Source: Pseudomonadota bacterium
Lineage (GTDB): Bacteria > Pseudomonadota > Gammaproteobacteria > Halothiobacillales > Halothiobacillaceae
Direction of reading: 5' to 3'
Assembly (NCBI GenBank): GCA_021795795.1
Contig: JAJYPA010000514.1
Span: forward strand, 1 to 5,861
Length of the DNA: 5,861 nt
Each line of letters starts with the position of its first letter. The stretch's first letter is position 1. The notes beneath the pieces are model-generated. The model did not search any database, was not told the DNA's origin, and was given only the letters and a program-made list of their open reading frames with translations. Below, piece after piece: positions 4,777-5,861 of the stretch. A program made the position numbers and the translations under genes.

Positions 4777-5588
4777 TTTTATTAAACAGTATTGCTGTAC
4801 ACACAGTACATGTGCTACGTGCGGCGATGTTGGCGCAGATGCGAACCCCCCTGCCGATCCGGACCGGACCACCGCAAGGCCCACGGATCCTGCTGCTGGT
4901 GAATGCACGGACCAACGGTAAAACGATCGTCTCTGTTGAAGTGGCTCTGGAGCGCACTGGCGGCCAGGTAATACGAGTCACGGAGCGTGCTGAAGCTGAG
5001 CAGTTGGTGCGCCGCTGGGATCCTGAAGTGTTGGTTCTGCTCGGATGGTCTGCCACGACGGGCGACTGGCTGCGGCATCTGCAATTCGCACCGCGTCAGG
5101 GCGATTTGCCCTTCCTGGTGGTCGGCAATAATGCGGGAGAAGACCACGAGGAAACAAACGCCGTAGCAGCTCTGGAAGTGGGTGCGCAGGCGTATATCCC
5201 TGCCAGTATGGGGCTGGGAATCTTAACCGCCCAGGTATGCGGTCTCCTCAAAAAGCTGCGCACACAAGCGCCTGCCCGGGTGGTTAAAGAGGAAAACCTC
5301 TGCATCGATCTGGTGTCACTGCGTGTCTGGATATTGGGACAGGAAATTCATCTACCGCGACGGCTTTTCTATCTGCTTTACTATTTCGCCACCCATCCGG
5401 ACGAAGTCGTTTCCAACGATCAGATCGCCGACATCCTGTGGGGGGGTAAGGGCACCTATCTCGCTCCCAATACCCTGGTGGTCAAGATTTATCGTTTACG
5501 CAAGATTCTGGAAAGTGCCGGCGCCAAAGGCTGGCTGGAAACAGTGCACAGTTTCGGATACCGCTTTTCACCCTCAAAGAATGTGTGA
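4767..5588 (+). CDS. PhoB/OmpR-type regulator with a degenerate (unphosphorylatable) receiver
   Basis: This 273-residue cytoplasmic DNA-binding protein has a receiver-like domain (about 39-164) and a winged-helix trans_reg_C domain (about 176-268) of the OmpR/PhoB family. The second domain is clear: LFYLLYYFATHPDEVVSNDQ, ADILWG, the recognition helix around NTLVVKIYRLRKILE (235-249) and GYRFS at the wing. In the receiver the key residues are gone: the acidic pocket reads LLVNAR (Asp to Asn46), the phosphoacceptor motif reads LLGW instead of LLDW (Gly93), and YITKPF-like reads YIPASM (Lys to Ala146). It is therefore unlikely to be controlled by a histidine kinase in the usual way. The ATG at 4767 has only a weak GGGA and overlaps the upstream frame, suggesting coupling; later starts at 4827 and 4839 lack good sites too, so the N-terminus is uncertain. 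The Pho boxes at 4555 probably drive it. Confidence 0.85.
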   Translation: MLLILLNSIAVHTVHVLRAAMLAQMRTPLPIRTGPPQGPRILLLVNARTNGKTIVSVEVALERTGGQVIRVTERAEAEQLVRRWDPEVLVLLGWSATTGDWLRHLQFAPRQGDLPFLVVGNNAGEDHEETNAVAALEVGAQAYIPASMGLGILTAQVCGLLKKLRTQAPARVVKEENLCIDLVSLRVWILGQEIHLPRRLFYLLYYFATHPDEVVSNDQIADILWGGKGTYLAPNTLVVKIYRLRKILESAGAKGWLETVHSFGYRFSPSKNV

Positions 5589-5590
5589 AA

Positions 5591-5656
5591 TGTCATGAAA
5601 ATGTCATAAAAACATCATAAAAACGCCACCCCAGTGACACATGGATGCAATATTCG
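5591..5656 (+). promoter_or_regulatory. Pho-box array (five 11-bp-spaced half-sites) with candidate -10
   Basis: TGTCAT (5591-5596), TGTCAT (5602-5607), CATCAT (5613-5618), CGCCAC (5624-5629) and TGACAC (5635-5640) occur at a constant 11-bp step. The first three are separated by A-rich spacers (GAAAA, AAAAA) as in classic Pho boxes. TATTCG (5651-5656) starts 10 bp after the last half-site, the same geometry as the array at 4555. It begins 2 bp after the regulator's stop codon and precedes the gene at 5746, leaving a leader of about 80 nt. Confidence 0.8.
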
Positions 5657-5680
5657 GCTGTTAGCATAGGGGCTATTCCA

Positions 5681-5697
5681 GGAGGCAAAAGACCTCC
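5681..5697 (+). promoter_or_regulatory. Leader hairpin GGAGG/CCTCC
   Basis: Five-base G/C-rich arms enclose a 7-nt A-rich loop and are followed shortly by CTTTT. In the leader of the gene at 5746 it could act as a weak attenuator or hide a decoy ribosome-binding sequence, since GGAGG itself resembles one. The stem is short, so the call is tentative. Confidence 0.3.
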
Positions 5698-5745
5698 ACT
5701 TTTGATGTCGTCGGATACATCCCGGCGCATATAAGAGGTAGCCGC

Positions 5746-5861
5746 ATGAACGCCGTAATACAAAGCTCGGCACACCCGCTGGTGGTGCTGGAGCGGAACA
5801 CATTGATTACCCAGGCCTTGCTTGGTCGATTGTCTGCCTATACCGGGTCGATATCTCGGGT
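5746..5861 (+). CDS. Pho-box-controlled gene, N-terminus only; possibly a receiver-like domain (runs off right edge)
   Basis: An ATG at 5746 with AGAGG (5734-5738) 7 nt upstream opens a frame that stays open for 38 codons to the window edge. The product begins MNAVIQSSAHPLVVLERN. Residues 12-35 (PLVVLERNTLITQALLGRL, then AYTG) have the strand-helix pattern of the start of a receiver domain: a hydrophobic strand, a short acidic turn, then an amphipathic helix. It resembles the equivalent region of the neighbouring regulator (RILLLVNARTNG), and like it lacks the usual pair of aspartates. It may be a second atypical regulator, but 38 residues are too few for a firm call. The five-half-site Pho array upstream is the best clue to its regulation. 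Confidence 0.6.
   Translation, partial: MNAVIQSSAHPLVVLERNTLITQALLGRLSAYTGSISR

Noticed and set aside
4759..4810. AT-rich junction with TGTAC/GTACA arms as an insertion-sequence end
   Set aside because: There is no matching terminal repeat, target duplication or transposase in the window; it marks a breakpoint but not an identifiable element.
4742..5147. Minus-strand frames opposite the regulator
   Set aside because: They are antisense to a clearly conserved domain protein and have no supporting signals.

Overview
The window is 5.9 kb of a proteobacterial chromosome. The OpgG (MdoG) homologue, Pho-box promoters, OmpR/PhoB-type regulator and DUF4168-type secreted protein all point to a gram-negative, probably gammaproteobacterial or Acidithiobacillus-like host. 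That assignment is an inference from gene style, not a database match. There are no RNA genes, CRISPR arrays or complete insertion sequences.

Layout. The left edge (1-75, minus) holds the first 25 codons of an unrecognised gene. Next is a compact isochorismatase-like cysteine hydrolase (308-754, minus). A 375-bp divergent intergenic region with several inverted repeats separates it from a plus-strand gene (1130-1813). That gene resembles only the N-terminal cytoplasmic domain and first membrane helix of the glucan glucosyltransferase OpgH. It runs tail to tail into a complete opgG (1810-3351, minus), and the two genes overlap by 4 bp. In the usual arrangement opgG and a full-length opgH form one co-directional operon, so this is an unusual remnant or rearrangement. 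After a 480-bp AT-rich regulatory region comes a small exported DUF4168-like protein (3834-4280, plus), with a clear promoter and a leader rich in stem-loops. About 270 bp with a 13-bp perfect inverted repeat follows.

The most interesting part is 4555-5861. Two arrays of 11-bp-spaced TGTCAT-like half-sites form strong candidate PhoB-binding sites (Pho boxes): four half-sites at 4555-4593 and five at 5591-5640. Each is followed 10 bp later by a possible -10 element, the spacing known from E. coli phoA. The first array precedes a gene that starts like an MFS phosphate-type transporter but is cut off after 42 codons. Its stop overlaps the start of a PhoB/OmpR-like regulator (4767-5588) whose receiver domain lacks all the expected phosphorylation residues (D to N, phosphoacceptor D to G, K to A) but whose winged-helix DNA-binding domain is intact. 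The second array lies immediately after this regulator and precedes another gene, cut by the right edge, whose first residues resemble the first strand and helix of a receiver domain.

My reading is that a phosphate-transporter gene was truncated and its phosphate-starvation promoter now drives an unphosphorylatable PhoB-like regulator, next to a second Pho-controlled gene. This would be a phosphate-responsive regulatory module without a conventional phosphorelay at this locus. The Pho-box spacing and missing residues are visible directly; the promoter-capture history and the function are inference.
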